The notes: generated from the letters alone by a model not told the origin. 64,000 nucleotides of DNA from Sporosarcina sp. Marseille-Q4943 (GCF_943736995.1 NZ_CALSFT010000002.1:1543501-1607500); one strand, 5' to 3'. Numbered from the stretch's first letter, positions 34,397 to 44,997 are shown. Numbers and translations: made by a program.

Positions 34397-35272
34397 ATGA
34401 CCGCAAAATTAATAAATGGCGTTGAAATTGGCAAAGAGCTCAGAGGAGAAATAAAAGAAGGGGTAAGCATCCTAGAAGCATCAGGCTGTAAACCGGGTCT
34501 TGCAGTCATCCTCGTCGGGGAAGACCCCGCATCCCAAACATATGTAAAGAACAAGGAAAAGTCCAGTGTGGAAGTAGGCATGAAATCGGAGCTGATCAGA
34601 TTGCCTGCAACGGTGACTGAAAAGGAATTGTTGGCTCATGTAGATAAATTGAATAACGATGACTCCATCCATGGAATTTTAGTCCAACTCCCATTGCCGG
34701 ATCATATCAATGAAGATCTCGTCATTCAAGCGATCGATCCTCGCAAGGATGTGGACGGATTCCATCCTCAAAACGTCGGTAAAATGATTATCGGACAAGA
34801 AACATTCCTATCTTGTACCCCATATGGAATTATGGAAATGCTAAAGCGTGCCGGCATAGAAATCGCTGGAAAGCACGCTGTCATTATCGGACGAAGCAAC
34901 ATCGTCGGGAAGCCGATGGGTCAGTTGCTTCTTCAAGAAGATGCCACAGTTACATATTGCCACTCAAGAACGAAGGATTTGCCGTCATTTACGAAGCAGG
35001 CAGACATTTTAATCGTTGCCATCGGCCGCGCGAAATTCGTGACGGACGAACATATTAAAGACGGTGCAGTTGTCATTGATGTCGGTATGAATCGAGATGA
35101 AAACGGAAAGTTATGCGGTGATGTAGATTTTGAGAAGGCGAAGGAAATCGCTTCTGCCATCACGCCGGTTCCAGGCGGTGTCGGACCGATGACGATAACA
35201 ATGCTATTGAAGAATACATTGCAAAGCGCTGAAATGGCATGCCAACAAGCCAAGCGCGATAATAATAAGTAA
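34397..35272 (+). CDS. folD: Bifunctional methylenetetrahydrofolate dehydrogenase/cyclohydrolase
   Basis: 291 aa. Oxidises 5,10-methylene-THF with NADP and hydrolyses methenyl-THF to 10-formyl-THF. Substrate-site YVKNKEKSS with the catalytic Lys, [20 protein letters not shown], Rossmann [14 protein letters not shown] and [15 protein letters not shown]. The start at 34397 follows TTGGAGGAAAATGGG; the TTG at 34382 is part of that signal. Works with the gcv genes and the cyclo-ligase in one-carbon flow. Confidence 0.96.
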   Translation: MTAKLINGVEIGKELRGEIKEGVSILEASGCKPGLAVILVGEDPASQTYVKNKEKSSVEVGMKSELIRLPATVTEKELLAHVDKLNNDDSIHGILVQLPLPDHINEDLVIQAIDPRKDVDGFHPQNVGKMIIGQETFLSCTPYGIMEMLKRAGIEIAGKHAVIIGRSNIVGKPMGQLLLQEDATVTYCHSRTKDLPSFTKQADILIVAIGRAKFVTDEHIKDGAVVIDVGMNRDENGKLCGDVDFEKAKEIASAITPVPGGVGPMTITMLLKNTLQSAEMACQQAKRDNNK

Positions 35273-35317
35273 TCTGGGTCCGGGTCACTTTTACTAGTCA
35301 TCTATAAGAATCGAGGG

Positions 35318-35345
35318 ACGCTGTTTTTCACAAGAAAGACAGCGT
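35318..35345 (+). terminator. Hairpin between folD and xseA
   Basis: ACGCTGT (35318-35324) pairs with ACAGCGT (35339-35345). The T-run after it is short, so it may be a weak terminator or a processing stem. Confidence 0.45.
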
Positions 35346-35378
35346 TTCTATACGTCGGAAACTCCGGGGGGTGAAGTT

Positions 35379-36734
35379 TTGAGTGAAAATACGTATCTCT
35401 CTGTACATTCATTAACAAAATACATAAAACGTAAATTTGAAGCCGATCCATATTTGAGAAATGTATTTGTGAAAGGTGAACTTTCCAACGTGAAAATTCA
35501 TCCAAGCGGGCATATTTATTTTACGTTGAAGGATGATAAAAGCAGAATACAATCCGCTATGTTCCGTTCGGCTGCAGGATCATTGAAGTTCAAGCCGGAA
35601 GAAGGGTTGAATGTCCTGATAACAGGAGATGTGAATGTATACGAATCAAGCGGACAATACCAGCTATATGTCCAATCGATGCAACCGGATGGTGTAGGGG
35701 CGTTATATCTCGCTTATGAACAATTGAAGAAGGCACTGGCGAAAGAAGGACTTTTTGATATGCGATGGAAACAGCCCTTGCCAGCTTTGCCAAAGAAAAT
35801 CGGTGTCATCACGGCCCAGTCCGGTGCAGCCATACGGGATATCTGTTCTACATTGCAACGGCGGTATCCGTTAGCTGATATATGCCTATTTCCGGCAATC
35901 GTGCAAGGTCCACAGGCCGTGCCTTCCATCCTACGAGCGTTGGAGCTCGCGGAATCACATGGTTCAATCGATGTATTAATCCTCGGACGTGGCGGCGGAT
36001 CCATAGAAGATCTGTGGGCTTTCAATGAAGAGGCAGTTGCAAGAGCGATTTTTTCTAGTCGAATTCCAATTATTAGCGCAGTCGGTCATGAGACGGATAC
36101 GACAATTGCAGATTACGTCGCAGATATGAGGGCGCCGACACCAACTGCAGCCGCCGAACTTGCTGTTCCTTCGAGGGAAGAATTATTTGAGCGTATTTTG
36201 GAACGTAAGCGTTCGATTTACGTCTCATTTTCGAATCAAATCAAACATGAACGTAAACGTCTGACAACATATCAGCAATCCTATCCGTTACAGTATCCGG
36301 AAAGACTCTACAGACCTTTCACAGAAAAGCTAAGTGGCTTGGATGATCGACTCCTCAGGAGCAGGAATGAACTGACCGCGAATAGAAAAGCAGAACATGC
36401 CCGGTTGGACAGGATGCTCTCATTTTATTCCCCGCTTCAGCGCATAAAAGAAGAAAATCGAAACGTAATGATTTTGACCGAAAGAACGACGAGGGCCATG
36501 CAAAATAATTTGCGGAACAAGTCCGATCAATTCGGTTCGGCAGTCAGGATGTTGAAAGCGCTAAATCCACTGGAGGTCATGGAACGTGGATTTTCAATTG
36601 TTTATAAAGATGGAAATGTAGCAAATTCCGTTAACGGTCTCGATGTCGGTGAAACGTTGCTCGTCCGGTTACAAGACGGAACTGTGGAAACGGAAATTAA
36701 GTCGATCAAGATGAAGGATGAGGAGGAAAACTAA
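35379..36734 (+). CDS. xseA: Exodeoxyribonuclease VII large subunit
   Basis: 451 aa. N-terminal OB fold (about 8-105: FVKGELSNVKIHPSGHIYFTL), catalytic region with GVITAQSGAAIRDI, LGRGGGSIEDLWAFNEE and SAVGHETDTTIADYVADMRAPTPTAAAE, then a long coiled coil to about 400. Degrades single-stranded DNA with XseB. TTG start behind CGGGGGG. Operon with xseB, ispA, dxs. Confidence 0.95.
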   Translation: MSENTYLSVHSLTKYIKRKFEADPYLRNVFVKGELSNVKIHPSGHIYFTLKDDKSRIQSAMFRSAAGSLKFKPEEGLNVLITGDVNVYESSGQYQLYVQSMQPDGVGALYLAYEQLKKALAKEGLFDMRWKQPLPALPKKIGVITAQSGAAIRDICSTLQRRYPLADICLFPAIVQGPQAVPSILRALELAESHGSIDVLILGRGGGSIEDLWAFNEEAVARAIFSSRIPIISAVGHETDTTIADYVADMRAPTPTAAAELAVPSREELFERILERKRSIYVSFSNQIKHERKRLTTYQQSYPLQYPERLYRPFTEKLSGLDDRLLRSRNELTANRKAEHARLDRMLSFYSPLQRIKEENRNVMILTERTTRAMQNNLRNKSDQFGSAVRMLKALNPLEVMERGFSIVYKDGNVANSVNGLDVGETLLVRLQDGTVETEIKSIKMKDEEEN

Positions 36735-36977
36735 ATGAGCGAGGAAACACTTCGATTTGAAGAAGCGATGTCGAAGTTGGAAGGCATTGTTCAAAAATTG
36801 GAATCCGGTGACGTACCTTTAGAGGACGCCATCAAATTATACAAACAAGGAATGGAGCTTTCCGCTTATTGCCATGGAAAATTACAGGACGCTGAAAAAC
36901 AGCTAATCTCAATTATTGACGACAATGGCCAGGCCACTCCATTCGATCCATCGAAAGGTCGGGATTCAAATGGATAA
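36735..36977 (+). CDS. xseB: Exodeoxyribonuclease VII small subunit
   Basis: 80 aa helical hairpin protein, FEEAMSKLEGIVQKLESGDVPLEDAI is the family pattern (quoted in part: KLEGIVQKLESGDVPLE). Multiple copies bind the XseA coiled coil. Starts right after the xseA stop with GAGGAGG upstream, overlaps ispA by 8 bases. Confidence 0.94.
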   Translation: MSEETLRFEEAMSKLEGIVQKLESGDVPLEDAIKLYKQGMELSAYCHGKLQDAEKQLISIIDDNGQATPFDPSKGRDSNG

Positions 36978-37854
36978 ACGATTGCAGACATTCATTTCAG
37001 AAAAAGCGCCGTTAATCGATGCCGAATTGAATCATTTGATTGAATTCGAAAAAGCACCTTCGTCCTTGAAGGAATCCATGCTCTATTCGGTGAATGCAGG
37101 CGGTAAAAGAATCCGTCCTCTTCTCGTCTTAGCGGTTCTAGACGATTTCGATAAGAAATCCGATGATGCACTTAAAGTGGCATGTGCAGTTGAGCTCATC
37201 CATACATACTCTCTCATCCACGATGATTTGCCTTGCATGGACGATGATGATTTCAGAAGGGGTAAGCCGACGAATCATAGAGTATATGGGGAAGCGACAG
37301 CCGTTCTCGCCGGAGATGCGCTTCAGACAAGAGCATTTGGGATATTGGCTTCCTTGGAGCAGACGAAACCAGAGCAGGCCATCCGCCTAGTCTCTCTACT
37401 GGCGGATGCTTCAGGCGCAAATGGCATGGTCGGCGGCCAAATTCTAGATATGGAAGGGGAAACAGCAGCCTTGTCTCTCCCTGAACTTGAAGAAGTTCAT
37501 ATGCATAAGACAGGTGCCTTATTATCATTCTGTATTGAAGCAGGTGCAATTCTTTCCGATGCACAGGAAGACGAGTTGTCGCAACTACGTAAATATGCGA
37601 AAAATATTGGGTTGGCATTCCAGATCAAGGACGATATATTGGACGTCACCTCAACGACTGAACAACTTGGCAAGACAGCGAATAGCGACACTGCTAGCGA
37701 AAAGTCTACGTATCCTTCTCTTTTGGGACTTGAGGGTGCACAACAGCAACTTAAAAAATATCACCGTGAAGCAGTCGAGTGCTTAGCTTTCTTACAGAAG
37801 GAAAACTCCATGTTAAAACTTTTTGCTGATTATATCGTCCAAAGAAATGCATGA
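36970..37854 (+). CDS. ispA: Polyprenyl (farnesyl) diphosphate synthase
   Basis: 294 aa. Condenses IPP with DMAPP/GPP to farnesyl diphosphate. First Asp-rich motif DDLPCMD (D85-D91), GKPTNHRVYGEATAVLAGDAL, second motif KDDILD. The frame opens at 36916 but the family start is MDKRLQTF at 36970. Only a weak ribosome-binding site; translation is probably coupled to xseB. Product length assumed C15 from family position. Confidence 0.92.
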   Translation: MDKRLQTFISEKAPLIDAELNHLIEFEKAPSSLKESMLYSVNAGGKRIRPLLVLAVLDDFDKKSDDALKVACAVELIHTYSLIHDDLPCMDDDDFRRGKPTNHRVYGEATAVLAGDALQTRAFGILASLEQTKPEQAIRLVSLLADASGANGMVGGQILDMEGETAALSLPELEEVHMHKTGALLSFCIEAGAILSDAQEDELSQLRKYAKNIGLAFQIKDDILDVTSTTEQLGKTANSDTASEKSTYPSLLGLEGAQQQLKKYHREAVECLAFLQKENSMLKLFADYIVQRNA

Positions 37855-37921
37855 TTTTCCTTTGGCATGAAACGCCGGTTATCCGGAGAATGGTCCAATA
37901 GTTCCTATTGTAGAGCCTTCT

Positions 37922-37930
37922 TGTTATAAT
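37922..37930 (+). promoter_or_regulatory. Candidate extended -10 promoter before dxs
   Basis: TGT directly before TATAAT (37925-37930), 55 bases ahead of dxs; suggests dxs-tlyA-argR-recN can be transcribed on its own. Confidence 0.45.
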
Positions 37931-37984
37931 GAAAACATTACTTAGACTAACGCGGCAATCAATTTATGAAGGTGTGTGATAGAA

Positions 37985-39886
37985 GTGGATCTCACTAAGA
38001 TTACAAATCCGTCTTTTTTAAAAAATCTTGATAAAGAACAAATGACGGAATTGGCAAAAGAAATCCGGAATTTTTTAATTGAAAATCTGTCTGTGACAGG
38101 TGGTCATATTGGACCGAACTTAGGTGTCGTTGAATTGACAATGATGTTGCATAAGCTTTTCGACAGCCCGAAAGATAAAATCATCTGGGATGTCGGGCAC
38201 CAAGCCTATGTCCATAAAATTTTGACGGGTCGTGCTGGACAATTCGGCACACTCCGCCAGTATAAGGGCTTAAGCGGCTTCCCAAAAATGTCGGAAAGTG
38301 AACATGATGTTTGGGAGACGGGGCACAGCTCAACGTCCCTTTCCGCCGCTTTAGGGATGGCCGCTGCAAGAGATATGCAAGGCGATTCGAACCATGTCAT
38401 CCCGGTCATCGGCGATGGTGCATTAACGGGCGGTATGGCTTTGGAAGCCTTGAACCATATCGGTCACCTGAAAACGAATATGATTGTCATCTTAAATGAC
38501 AATGAAATGTCGATTGCTCCAAACGTTGGTGCGCTGCATGATGTTCTAGGCAAGTTAAGGACAGCTGGAAAATACAATAGCGTAAAAGACGAATTGGAAT
38601 ATATACTGAAAAAAATACCGGCAGTCGGTGGAAAAGTGGCGGCAGCCGCTGAGCGGGTGAAGGATAGTTTAAAATATCTGCTTGTTTCTGGCGTGTTTTT
38701 CGAAGAGCTCGGATTTACTTATTTAGGTCCGATCGACGGCCACGATTTTAATGATTTGGAACGGAATATCCAGTATGCCAAAAAGGTGGAAGGACCTGTC
38801 CTACTTCACGTACTGACGAAAAAAGGAAAAGGGTACAGGCCGGCTGAAGATGATAAGATCGGGACTTGGCATGGAACGGGACCTTATAAGATCGAAACGG
38901 GAGCTTTCTTGAAATCCCCAACAACGGCCCCATCGTGGAGCGGGTTAGTTGCTGAAACCGTTAGGAAAATCGCTCGAGAAGACAAAAGGGTTGCTGCCAT
39001 TACACCAGCTATGCCGGTAGGTTCAAAACTGGAGTCCTTCGCAGCTGAATTCCCAAATCGTTTCTTTGATACAGGAATTGCTGAACAGCATGCTACAACA
39101 ATGGCAGCTGGTTTGGCTACCCAAGGGATGAAACCGTTTTTGGCGATCTATTCGACATTCCTGCAACGTGCGTATGACCAGATGCTACATGACATTACGA
39201 GACAGAAGTTAAATGTATTCATCGGAATCGATCGTGCAGGTCTTGTAGGGGCGGACGGTGAAACCCATCATGGTGTGTACGATATTTCATTCTTACGACA
39301 TATGCCAAACCTTGTCATTATGATGCCGAAAGATGAAAACGAAGGTCAGCATATGGTAAAGACTGCATTGGAATACAATGATGGTCCTATCGCCATGAGG
39401 TACCCGCGAGGAAATGGTCTTGGCGTAGTGATGGATGCGAAGTTGAAAACGATTCCTATTGGCACATGGGAAGTATTGCGTGAAGGCTCGGACGGTTCGA
39501 TTTTGACATTCGGAGCGACCATTCCAATGGCATTGGATGCGGCTGAAACGCTTGCGAAGAAAGGCATTCATGTAAAAGTGATAAACGCAAGGTTCATCAA
39601 ACCTATGGATACAGCTATGCTCGACCAGCTATTTAGCACTGGAAAACCGATAGTAACGATAGAAGAAGCGGCATTGGCTGGCGGGTTCGGCAGTGCTGTC
39701 ATAGAATATGCACATGACGTCTCTTCAAATGTTTCCATTAGTCGTCTCGGGATTCCAGATGATTTCATCGAGCATGGAAGTGTAGATAAGTTGCTTGAGG
39801 AAATTGATTTGACTGAAGAGAATGTAGTGAGGACGATGGAGCGAGCGGTTAAAGGATTCCCCAAGGTTGAAAGGGAGATCGTATGA
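37985..39886 (+). CDS. dxs: 1-deoxy-D-xylulose-5-phosphate synthase
   Basis: 633 aa thiamine diphosphate enzyme; condenses pyruvate and glyceraldehyde 3-phosphate to start the MEP isoprenoid pathway that feeds IspA. TPP motif [27 protein letters not shown] ([15 protein letters not shown] shown), [16 protein letters not shown]-terminal block here [15 protein letters not shown], and transketolase C-terminal domain. GTG at 37985 gives the family start MDLTKI with AAGGTG 10 bases before; the GTG at 37976 is too close to that signal. Confidence 0.94.
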   Translation: MDLTKITNPSFLKNLDKEQMTELAKEIRNFLIENLSVTGGHIGPNLGVVELTMMLHKLFDSPKDKIIWDVGHQAYVHKILTGRAGQFGTLRQYKGLSGFPKMSESEHDVWETGHSSTSLSAALGMAAARDMQGDSNHVIPVIGDGALTGGMALEALNHIGHLKTNMIVILNDNEMSIAPNVGALHDVLGKLRTAGKYNSVKDELEYILKKIPAVGGKVAAAAERVKDSLKYLLVSGVFFEELGFTYLGPIDGHDFNDLERNIQYAKKVEGPVLLHVLTKKGKGYRPAEDDKIGTWHGTGPYKIETGAFLKSPTTAPSWSGLVAETVRKIAREDKRVAAITPAMPVGSKLESFAAEFPNRFFDTGIAEQHATTMAAGLATQGMKPFLAIYSTFLQRAYDQMLHDITRQKLNVFIGIDRAGLVGADGETHHGVYDISFLRHMPNLVIMMPKDENEGQHMVKTALEYNDGPIAMRYPRGNGLGVVMDAKLKTIPIGTWEVLREGSDGSILTFGATIPMALDAAETLAKKGIHVKVINARFIKPMDTAMLDQLFSTGKPIVTIEEAALAGGFGSAVIEYAHDVSSNVSISRLGIPDDFIEHGSVDKLLEEIDLTEENVVRTMERAVKGFPKVEREIV

Positions 39887-40704
39887 CGAACGGCCAACAA
39901 AAAGAACGCGTCGATGTACTTCTTGTCCAAAGAGGGTTAGTAGAAACAAGGGAACAGGCGAAGCGTTCCATTATGGCTGGAATCGTGTTTTCAGCTGAAA
40001 CAAGAATGGACAAGCCTGGTGAGAAGATTAAGGTCGACGCACCGCTATCAGTGAAAGGCTCTGCGTTGAAATACGTGAGCCGTGGCGGCTTAAAGCTTGA
40101 AAAAGCTCTCGAAGTGTTCGATATATCCGTCGAAGAGAAAATAGTATTGGACATCGGCTCGTCAACAGGCGGGTTTACAGATTGCGCCCTGCAAAATGGA
40201 GCAAAACATTGCTATGCACTCGATGTCGGAACAAACCAGCTTGCCTGGAAAATACGAAGTGACGAGCGGGTGACCGTCATGGAGAAAACCAATTTCAGAC
40301 ATGCGGTTCCCGAACATTTCACGAAAGGGACACCACAAGTGGCCACAATTGATGTCTCTTTCATTTCACTCACGCTTATACTGCCTCCACTGAAGCAAAT
40401 AATTGTTGCCGGTGGAGACGTTGTGGCACTTGTTAAGCCTCAATTCGAGGCTGGAAAAGACAAAGTGGGAAAAAAGGGGATTGTTAAGGAAAGGGCTGTC
40501 CATTTGGAGGTTTTGCAAAAGATAGCGGAATCATCTATAGTGAATGGTTTTTCATTACGTGGCATTTCCTTTTCTCCTGTGACAGGGGGAGAAGGGAATA
40601 TCGAGTTCTTATTCCATTTGCGATCGGAAGCAGATCCAGTCAATCCTTACGATGAATCGGCTTTCGGTACATTGATCACCGAAGCATATGAAGCATTGAC
40701 GTGA
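39883..40704 (+). CDS. TlyA family rRNA methyltransferase/hemolysin (YqxC-like)
   Basis: 273 aa. S4 RNA-binding domain (about 6-65) followed by an FtsJ-type SAM methyltransferase domain with [19 protein letters not shown]. Relatives 2'-O-methylate rRNA; the hemolysin name is historical. Overlaps dxs by 4 bases (ATGA). Confidence 0.9.
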   Translation: MTNGQQKERVDVLLVQRGLVETREQAKRSIMAGIVFSAETRMDKPGEKIKVDAPLSVKGSALKYVSRGGLKLEKALEVFDISVEEKIVLDIGSSTGGFTDCALQNGAKHCYALDVGTNQLAWKIRSDERVTVMEKTNFRHAVPEHFTKGTPQVATIDVSFISLTLILPPLKQIIVAGGDVVALVKPQFEAGKDKVGKKGIVKERAVHLEVLQKIAESSIVNGFSLRGISFSPVTGGEGNIEFLFHLRSEADPVNPYDESAFGTLITEAYEALT

Positions 40705-40747
40705 TTCCAAAAGAAAGGTGTGAATATTAACCATGGGAGTGATTGTA

Positions 40748-41197
40748 TTGAATAAAGGACAACGGCATCTGCGAATCCGGGATATCATTACAAATGAGGA
40801 AGTGGAGACTCAGGATCAACTTGTCGAGAAATTGAAAAATGCTGGAGCCGACGTGACACAAGCGACAGTCTCCCGCGATATTAAAGAATTGCATCTTATC
40901 AAAGTGCCTCTGCCCGATGGCCGTTATAAATATAGTCTTCCGCCAGTCCATAAATTCAATGCGGAAGAAAAGCTTCGTCGAATGTTGACTGATGCCTTCG
41001 TGAGCATTGATAGCGCAAGCCATTTCATCATCTTGAAAACATTGCCGGGAAATGCGCATGCCGTAGGTTCTCTCGTTGATAATTTGGGTTGGGATGAAAT
41101 GCTTGGAACGATTTGCGGAGATGATACATGCATGATTATTTGCAGAGAAGAGTCTTTAACAGTCGAAGTGAAATCAAGGCTATTGGCCCTTATTTGA
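40748..41197 (+). CDS. argR: Arginine repressor/activator
   Basis: 149 aa, the exact length of B. subtilis AhrC. N-terminal winged HTH ([27 protein letters not shown]) and C-terminal arginine-binding oligomerisation domain with [18 protein letters not shown] at 40748 behind GGGAGTG gives the family start; the in-frame ATG at 40733 would add 5 residues. Senses arginine and controls its synthesis and breakdown. Near yqxC and recN as in Bacillus. Confidence 0.93.
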   Translation: MNKGQRHLRIRDIITNEEVETQDQLVEKLKNAGADVTQATVSRDIKELHLIKVPLPDGRYKYSLPPVHKFNAEEKLRRMLTDAFVSIDSASHFIILKTLPGNAHAVGSLVDNLGWDEMLGTICGDDTCMIICREESLTVEVKSRLLALI

Positions 41198-41229
41198 GCT
41201 GAGGTTCGCTGAAGGAGGTGCGTATTTGA

Positions 41230-42930
41230 ATGTTAAGTGAAATTTCCATTCATAATTTTGCCATAATCGAGCATCTCGAAGTTACTTTTGACGAAGGGTT
41301 GACTGTTCTGACTGGTGAAACAGGTGCCGGCAAGTCCATAATCATTGATGCGGTTCAGCTCCTTGCTGGTGCGAGGGGCTCTCAGGAATTCATTCGCCAT
41401 GGAGCAAAAAAGGCGGAATTGGAAGGGATGTTCACGATTGATGACGAGGATCATCCTGTCTTCCAGAAACTCTCTGAATTCGGCATTGAATGCGAGGATG
41501 GCAGTATCATATTGAGACGCGATTTGAATGCCAATGGTAAAACGACTTGCCGGGTAAATGGCAAACTAGTGACGATTGCGAGTTTAAGGGAAATCGGTTC
41601 CCAATTGATAGATATTCATGGGCAACATGATAATCAAGAACTGATGCTTGAAAAGCGGCATATCCATCTGTTAGATCAATTTGCCGGATCGTCTTTAGCC
41701 GAAGCGCACCGTAACTATCTTGATATTTACAATCAATACACGAAATTGAAACGCAGGCTTGAAACGGCGACAGAGAATGAACAGCAAGTAGCGCAGCGTA
41801 TCGATCTCTATTCATTTCAATTAAAGGAAATCGACAATGCTGAACTCGTTATCGGTGAAGAAGAAGAGCTTGAAGAGGAAAAGCTGAAACTTCAACACTT
41901 CCATAGGATTTTCGAACGGTTGAACACAGCCTACGAGTCAATCAGTGGCGATAATCATGCATTGGACTGGGTTGGTTCCGCAATGAGCGATCTGGAAGAT
42001 GCTGCGTCAATTGACAAGGAACTGGCATCACACTCCGAAGTCGTTTCAAGCAGTTTCTACTCATTGCAGGATACTGCTCATGAATTAAAAAGTATTATTG
42101 ACAGGATGGAATACGATCCGACGAGATTGCCAATTGTCGAAGATCGGCTTGCGATGCTCGTTTCTCTAAAGCGGAAGTACGGAGCAACGATAGAGGATAT
42201 CCTCATTTATCGGGAAAAGATTGCAGACGATCTTGACCAGTTACTCAATCGGGATGAAAGGCTTGGCCAAGAACAGGAAAAGCTTGCGCAACTTGAAAAA
42301 GATTTGGAAGTGGAAGCGAATGAACTGTCAATTATCAGGCAAGAGTCAGCTCTTCACTTAGAGAAAGCGATCATGCAGCAATTGAAAGAATTGCATATGG
42401 AGAAATCCACCTTTAAGGTATCGATCAATCGAAAAGCATCCAACAGTTTTGACAGTCACGGCTTTGATGATGTAGTCTTCCTCATTTCGACAAATTTGGG
42501 TGAGCCATTAAAGCCCCTTGTAAAAATTGCTTCCGGAGGCGAGTTGTCGAGGATCATGTTAGCTTTAAAAACAATTTTTTCTAAGCACCAAGGAATTACA
42601 TCCATCATTTTCGATGAAGTCGACACTGGCGTCAGTGGACGAGTTGCACAAGCCATTGCAGATAAAATCGCAATGATTGCCACTCATTCTCAAGTGCTTT
42701 GCATTTCGCATCTTCCGCAGGTGGCTGCCATGGCTGACCATCATTTGCTCATAAGGAAAGAAGTGAAGGAGAACCGGACAACGACAGCTGTCGCTGAGAT
42801 TGCTGATATGGATAGAACAAAGGAATTATCGAGGATGTTGTCGGGTGCGGAAATTACTACACTTACGCTGCAACATGCAGATGAACTATTAACAATGGCG
42901 GACGAACGGAAAATATCTTTCCGCAATTAG
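41230..42930 (+). CDS. recN: DNA repair protein RecN
   Basis: 566 aa SMC-like ATPase for double-strand break repair. Walker A GETGAGKS (29-36), coiled coils in about 160-200 and 315-380, signature KIASGGELSRIMLALK and Walker B IIFDEVDTGVSGRVAQ. GAAGGAGGTG precedes the ATG. Likely cotranscribed with argR; ends in a clear terminator. No LexA box of the canonical spacing was seen just upstream. Confidence 0.95.
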   Translation: MLSEISIHNFAIIEHLEVTFDEGLTVLTGETGAGKSIIIDAVQLLAGARGSQEFIRHGAKKAELEGMFTIDDEDHPVFQKLSEFGIECEDGSIILRRDLNANGKTTCRVNGKLVTIASLREIGSQLIDIHGQHDNQELMLEKRHIHLLDQFAGSSLAEAHRNYLDIYNQYTKLKRRLETATENEQQVAQRIDLYSFQLKEIDNAELVIGEEEELEEEKLKLQHFHRIFERLNTAYESISGDNHALDWVGSAMSDLEDAASIDKELASHSEVVSSSFYSLQDTAHELKSIIDRMEYDPTRLPIVEDRLAMLVSLKRKYGATIEDILIYREKIADDLDQLLNRDERLGQEQEKLAQLEKDLEVEANELSIIRQESALHLEKAIMQQLKELHMEKSTFKVSINRKASNSFDSHGFDDVVFLISTNLGEPLKPLVKIASGGELSRIMLALKTIFSKHQGITSIIFDEVDTGVSGRVAQAIADKIAMIATHSQVLCISHLPQVAAMADHHLLIRKEVKENRTTTAVAEIADMDRTKELSRMLSGAEITTLTLQHADELLTMADERKISFRN

Positions 42931-42931
42931 G

Positions 42932-42957
42932 CGCATACTTCATGTATGCGTTTTTTT
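42932..42957 (+). terminator. Terminator after recN
   Basis: CGCATAC pairs perfectly with GTATGCG around TTCAT, then TTTTTTT. Confidence 0.88.
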
Positions 42958-43029
42958 CATGATTTAACCTTTCATAAGATTCACCTGAACGGACATACCA
43001 ATAGTATCTTTCAGCCGAGGAGGTGAACT

Positions 43030-43998
43030 ATGGGATGGAGTAAACGACTGATGTTATCCGCTTCGTTTGCCACGCTAATATCTTTCTTGCCGTTCCAAAA
43101 TGATATTTCCGCTTCATCCAATGAGCGGCTCATTCCGATGGGGCATTCAATTGGTATTCAAATGGATTTGTCGGGTATTTTCGTCACGAATGACGTACTG
43201 GTCAACAATGAGCAATGGTTAAAGGCGGGCGACTCCATTATCCGTCTCAATGGGACAAACATCATCAGTCTCAGCGATTTCGAAAAAGTCATGGCGAAAG
43301 AAAAAAAAGAGAAAATCCACATGAATATTAGCCGAAAAGGCGCGTCGGTCGAAGTGTTGGCGGAAAGAGATGCTGTAAAACGTCTCCTTCCCTTCCTTAA
43401 AGACCGAACTGAAGGAACCGGAACATTGACTTATGTCGATCCCCATCGAGGCACTTATGGAGCCCTCGGCCATCAAATCGTTGACAGCTCCTTGAAATCT
43501 CCACCGCCTTTCAAACATGGCGCAATTTACCTTTCAGAAATTGAACAGATCAAGAAAAGCACACCAGGCACTCCAGGTTATAAAATCTCCTCAATTGTAG
43601 ATAATGAACAGTATCTAGGCACAATCCAAACCAATGGAATTTACGGAATATTCGGTTCGTGGAACGATGCCTATAAGAAAGTGTTAGCTGAACCACTCGA
43701 AATTATGCAGCCCACGGAATTACAAGCAGGGGCAGCGGAAATTTTTACTACAGTAAAAGGGACGGAAGTCGAAAAGTTCTCCATCCGTATCACTGACATT
43801 GAGGATGAACAGTTTCATTTCATTTTAACCGACGCCAAGTTGCTGGAAGCGACAGGTGGAATTTTACAAGGCATGAGTGGGAGTCCAGTCATTCAAAATG
43901 GAAAGTTTGTTGGCGCGGTAACCCATATGTTTGTCGACGAACCGAAAAAAGGTGCAGGCTTGTTCTTAGTTACGATGAGAGACGGTGAAAGGCGATAA
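43030..43998 (+). CDS. spoIVB: SpoIVB peptidase, compact form
   Basis: Serine peptidase secreted by the forespore that cuts SpoIVFA and so triggers pro-sigma-K processing. 322 aa, about 100 shorter than in B. subtilis. N-terminal signal/anchor (about 5-22), shortened PDZ domain (about 35-115) and S55 domain with H148 in GALGHQIVD, D268 in LTDAKLLEATGG and S283 in GMSGSPV; the Asp-Ser spacing of 15 equals that of B. subtilis D363/S378. The C-terminus after VTHMFVDEP is short and different. CCGAGGAGG lies before the ATG. Confidence 0.9.
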   Translation: MGWSKRLMLSASFATLISFLPFQNDISASSNERLIPMGHSIGIQMDLSGIFVTNDVLVNNEQWLKAGDSIIRLNGTNIISLSDFEKVMAKEKKEKIHMNISRKGASVEVLAERDAVKRLLPFLKDRTEGTGTLTYVDPHRGTYGALGHQIVDSSLKSPPPFKHGAIYLSEIEQIKKSTPGTPGYKISSIVDNEQYLGTIQTNGIYGIFGSWNDAYKKVLAEPLEIMQPTELQAGAAEIFTTVKGTEVEKFSIRITDIEDEQFHFILTDAKLLEATGGILQGMSGSPVIQNGKFVGAVTHMFVDEPKKGAGLFLVTMRDGERR

Positions 43999-44004
43999 TG
44001 AAAA

Positions 44005-44034
44005 AAACCGATCCTAATAAGGATCGGTTTTTTT
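44005..44034 (+). terminator. Terminator after spoIVB
   Basis: AAACCGATCC pairs with GGATCGGTTT around TAATAA, then TTTTTT. Confidence 0.88.
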
Positions 44035-44053
44035 ATTGTATTTCGTCGAATAA

Positions 44054-44060
44054 TGACGAA
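44054..44060 (+). promoter_or_regulatory. Spo0A box (0A box) upstream of spo0A
   Basis: TGACGAA, an exact match to TGNCGAA; a near match CGTCGAA lies 10 bases earlier (44044-44050). Confidence 0.5.
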
Positions 44061-44094
44061 ACAGTGGTACATTAGCTTCATTTTTCAGAAAAGT

Positions 44095-44123
44095 AGAGGA
44101 TTGTTCAATTGTTTGTCGAATTT
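44095..44123 (+). promoter_or_regulatory. Sigma-H-type promoter of spo0A
   Basis: AGAGGATTG (44095-44103) matches 8 of 9 of RnAGGAwWW; after 11 bases, GTCGAATTT (44115-44123) matches RnnGAATww completely. The TGTCGAA 0A box (44114-44120) overlaps the -10, suggesting direct feedback by Spo0A. Confidence 0.7.
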
Positions 44124-44208
44124 TTCCTTTACAGCAGTTCGTTTTCATGCGAATAATATATCTATGGTAATCATTTCATGGATGAAAAACGAGTAGGGGG
44201 AAAATGGG

Positions 44209-44997
44209 ATGGGGAAAGTAAGGATTGCAATTGCGGACGACAATAAAGAACTGGTTAACACAATGGATGCATATTTTGAGCAACATCCTGAATTGGAAGT
44301 AATTTGGACAGCGCATAACGGCAAAGTCTGTCTATCTATGCTACAGGAGAATAAACCCGATTTGCTGCTATTGGACATTATCATGCCACATTTGGATGGG
44401 ATTGCGGTATTGGATACGATAAAAAAGGATCCGGCATTATCCGATATGCATATTATCATGTTGACGGCATTCGGGCAAGAGGACGTAATGGCACAGGCGG
44501 GGGGATTGGGTGCTTCCTATTTCATGTTGAAACCTTTTGAATTTGACCGACTGGTATCACAAATCTTTCAAATTTCAGGGACGCAAAAGCAGTCGAAACC
44601 GGTTGTTCAAAAGCCGGTTGAAGCGGATGCAACGATGTCACAAAGAGCGCTTGACACGACCATTACATCGATTATTAAAGAAATTGGTGTACCCGCCCAT
44701 ATTAAAGGTTATGCATTCTTAAGAGAGGCCATCCAAATGGTCTATACGGACGTCGATCTCCTTGGTTCTGTCACGAAGGTTCTTTATCCGGATATTGCAG
44801 AGAAATATAAAACAACCCCATCCCGTGTCGAGAGGGCTATCAGGCATGCTATTGAAGTTGCTTGGAACCGTGGGAATTACGACGTCATTTCCAAAACATT
44901 CGGTTACACAGTCCACCATTTGAAAAGCAAGCCGACGAATTCAGAATTCATCGCAATGATCGCAGATAAGATCCGTCTGGAGCACGTAGCAAGCTAA
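44209..44997 (+). CDS. spo0A: Stage 0 sporulation response regulator Spo0A
   Basis: 262 aa master regulator of sporulation entry. Receiver domain with the acidic pair D10/D11, phosphorylated D56 in LLLLDIIMP and the conserved Lys near 108 (MLKPF); a hinge rich in Lys/Gln/Pro (about 125-145); C-terminal DNA-binding domain with [19 protein letters not shown]. Located after spoIVB as in Bacillus. Sigma-H-type promoter and 0A boxes lie upstream, a terminator downstream. Confidence 0.97.
   Translation: MGKVRIAIADDNKELVNTMDAYFEQHPELEVIWTAHNGKVCLSMLQENKPDLLLLDIIMPHLDGIAVLDTIKKDPALSDMHIIMLTAFGQEDVMAQAGGLGASYFMLKPFEFDRLVSQIFQISGTQKQSKPVVQKPVEADATMSQRALDTTITSIIKEIGVPAHIKGYAFLREAIQMVYTDVDLLGSVTKVLYPDIAEKYKTTPSRVERAIRHAIEVAWNRGNYDVISKTFGYTVHHLKSKPTNSEFIAMIADKIRLEHVAS

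Noticed and set aside
42975..43010. Sigma-F/G-like sequence before spoIVB
   Set aside because: CATAC-type -10 exists but the -35 match is poor; spoIVB is expected to be forespore-controlled, yet the sequence alone does not show it.
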